From assembly GCA_032191485.1 (NCBI GenBank), contig JAVDOI010000016.1, positions 7,660,270 through 7,724,269 of the forward strand: a DNA stretch of 64,000 nt, read 5' to 3'. Position numbers and translations under genes: made by a program. This stretch comes from Leptoclinus maculatus (taxonomy: Eukaryota; Chordata; Actinopteri; Perciformes; Stichaeidae). Below, in pieces: positions 63,022 through 64,000 of the stretch; position 1 is the stretch's first letter; each line of letters starts with the position of its first letter. A model generated the notes under the pieces. That model did not search any database and had not been told where the DNA came from. It was given only the letters and a program-made list of their open reading frames with translations.

Positions 63022-64000
63022 GAACACTTTCACACCATGTTGTCGTGACTGCGTTGTCTGTGGAGCACTGATTAGAGACTAAAATAAGGAATAGGAGGTG
63101 TTGATGGCGGCAAAAGAACACAGATGCACCGCATTCAGTCTGCTTTTTTTTTATCTTCACCCACACATTGACATTTTCACAATGTATATGAAAGCTTTGT
63201 GTTAGGTCTAACACATCTACAGTACACACATGATCACCTCCACCTGGAATCCCTTTCTGGCTGTCAGTCAATCTAATTGACACAGTTTCCAGGGAACGCC
63301 ATGCTGGGGCATTTGTGGTGCTCTAATTAGAGTGAATAAGAGGGCTAGCCACAGGAAACCAACAGGCATCGCACGTGGGGAGCTCCAAGCCTCGGGATGT
63401 GATGAATATGATGAAAGAGAGGAAGAAGAGGCGAGGGTGGAAAGGAAAGGATGACAGGGAGCACAGAGGAGAAAGTAAAAGCAATGCTGTGGATGGAGGA
63501 GATGCAAGTAAGAGGATAGGGTGATACAAGGGAAGATAAAACTTTAATGTGAGTGGAAGAAAGAAAGATAGGGGCAGATCCTGACCAATCTACCTAGAGG
63601 CCTGACAGCAGGAGTTAACATTACAGCATGTGAGAAATATCTTATGTTTAAAATGATTTTAAAGGAATCCACATCCAATAAACAGAACGAGGAAAACTTG
63701 AGTCCTCTATTAAAGTTTGCTGCCTTAAATCGCTGCAGTGCCCCAGTGTCCTTTGCACAACATCTCTTAAGTCTCTCCTGATAGAAGACGAAACGGATGA
63801 TGCGCCAGCAACTTGTCAACTATTTTTGACTCTTTAGTTTTTTTCAGTTCAAATCTAGTTTATAATGGACATCTGGTGTCTTTGCTCTGAGGTGAAGTGT
63901 GCACTATGCTGCCCCATCCACCCAGCTGAAGTATTTGTGATTATTGATTTAGATGGATGAAACTACAAAATGTCATCACTCCGAGTAGTTCGCCTTTACA

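Larger units (their letters stand above)
60128..64000 (-). other. pcsk2 intron (right edge of window)
   Basis: I looked on the minus strand for the preceding P-domain exon and did not find it, so this 3.9 kb is taken as intron. It holds a small hAT-type element (61330-61620), a common fish repeat (about 61621-62235), a (CA)n tract (62975-63016), and a non-repetitive stretch near 63.26-63.33 kb with TAATTGAC and TCTAATTAGA homeobox-type sites that could be an enhancer. Confidence 0.65.

Noticed and set aside
60128..64000. An additional upstream pcsk2 exon
   Set aside because: No minus-strand frame carries the expected P-domain sequence with splice sites; the exon must lie beyond the window.

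Overview
The window is vertebrate nuclear DNA, almost certainly from a teleost fish and probably a percomorph. Evidence: multi-exon genes with GT-AG introns, long AT-rich intergenic DNA full of (CA)n/(TG)n microsatellites, many short interspersed elements of types common in bony fish, and four recognisable vertebrate genes. Exon boundaries were set by hand from splice sites, reading-frame continuity and remembered human sequences; no alignment or search was run.

Layout: (1) 1-11.7 kb is intergenic, with no convincing exon, two back-to-back hairpins (8.46-8.55 kb) and a retroelement-type repeat (about 5.06-5.36 kb). (2) 11.93-16.79 kb, plus strand: complete nine-exon plek (pleckstrin, 351 aa, PH-DEP-PH), with a compound (TG)n(AG)n tract ending 54 bp before its ATG. 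(3) 16.8-33.7 kb: intergenic; its main feature is a 1.4 kb minisatellite of about 88 CpG-rich 16-bp units (19.29-20.69 kb), plus LTR-like and foldback elements. (4) 33.73-37.39 kb, minus strand: complete prokineticin receptor (389 aa, two coding exons split inside the DRY motif), with 5' UTR exons and a CpG-rich promoter reaching about 38.85 kb and a fresh 151-bp tandem duplication in the 5' UTR intron. (5) 38.9-47.6 kb: intergenic, with repeat-derived blocks, a CpG-rich island-like stretch, a perfect 58-bp inverted repeat, a 71-bp x3 tandem repeat, and a possible unassigned two-exon transcript at 43.1-43.5 kb. (6) 47.81-56.85 kb, plus strand: complete eight-exon bfsp1 (filensin, 666 aa), the lens beaded-filament protein. 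(7) 59.64-60.13 kb, minus strand: last coding exon of pcsk2 (prohormone convertase 2), tail-to-tail with bfsp1; the rest of the gene lies past the right edge and 60.1-64 kb is its intron.

The genes do not form one pathway: platelet/leukocyte signalling adaptor, neuropeptide receptor, lens cytoskeleton and neuroendocrine protease. The interest is in the linkage. plek-prokr1 matches human 2p14-p13 and bfsp1-pcsk2 (convergent) matches human 20p12.1, where PROKR2 also lies further away. The window therefore joins two blocks that are on different human chromosomes. No new multi-gene system was found. The most unusual sequence objects are the 16-bp minisatellite, the paired hairpins, the 58-bp inverted repeat, the prokr1 leader duplication, and the conserved VPD|G processing/myristoylation site in filensin.
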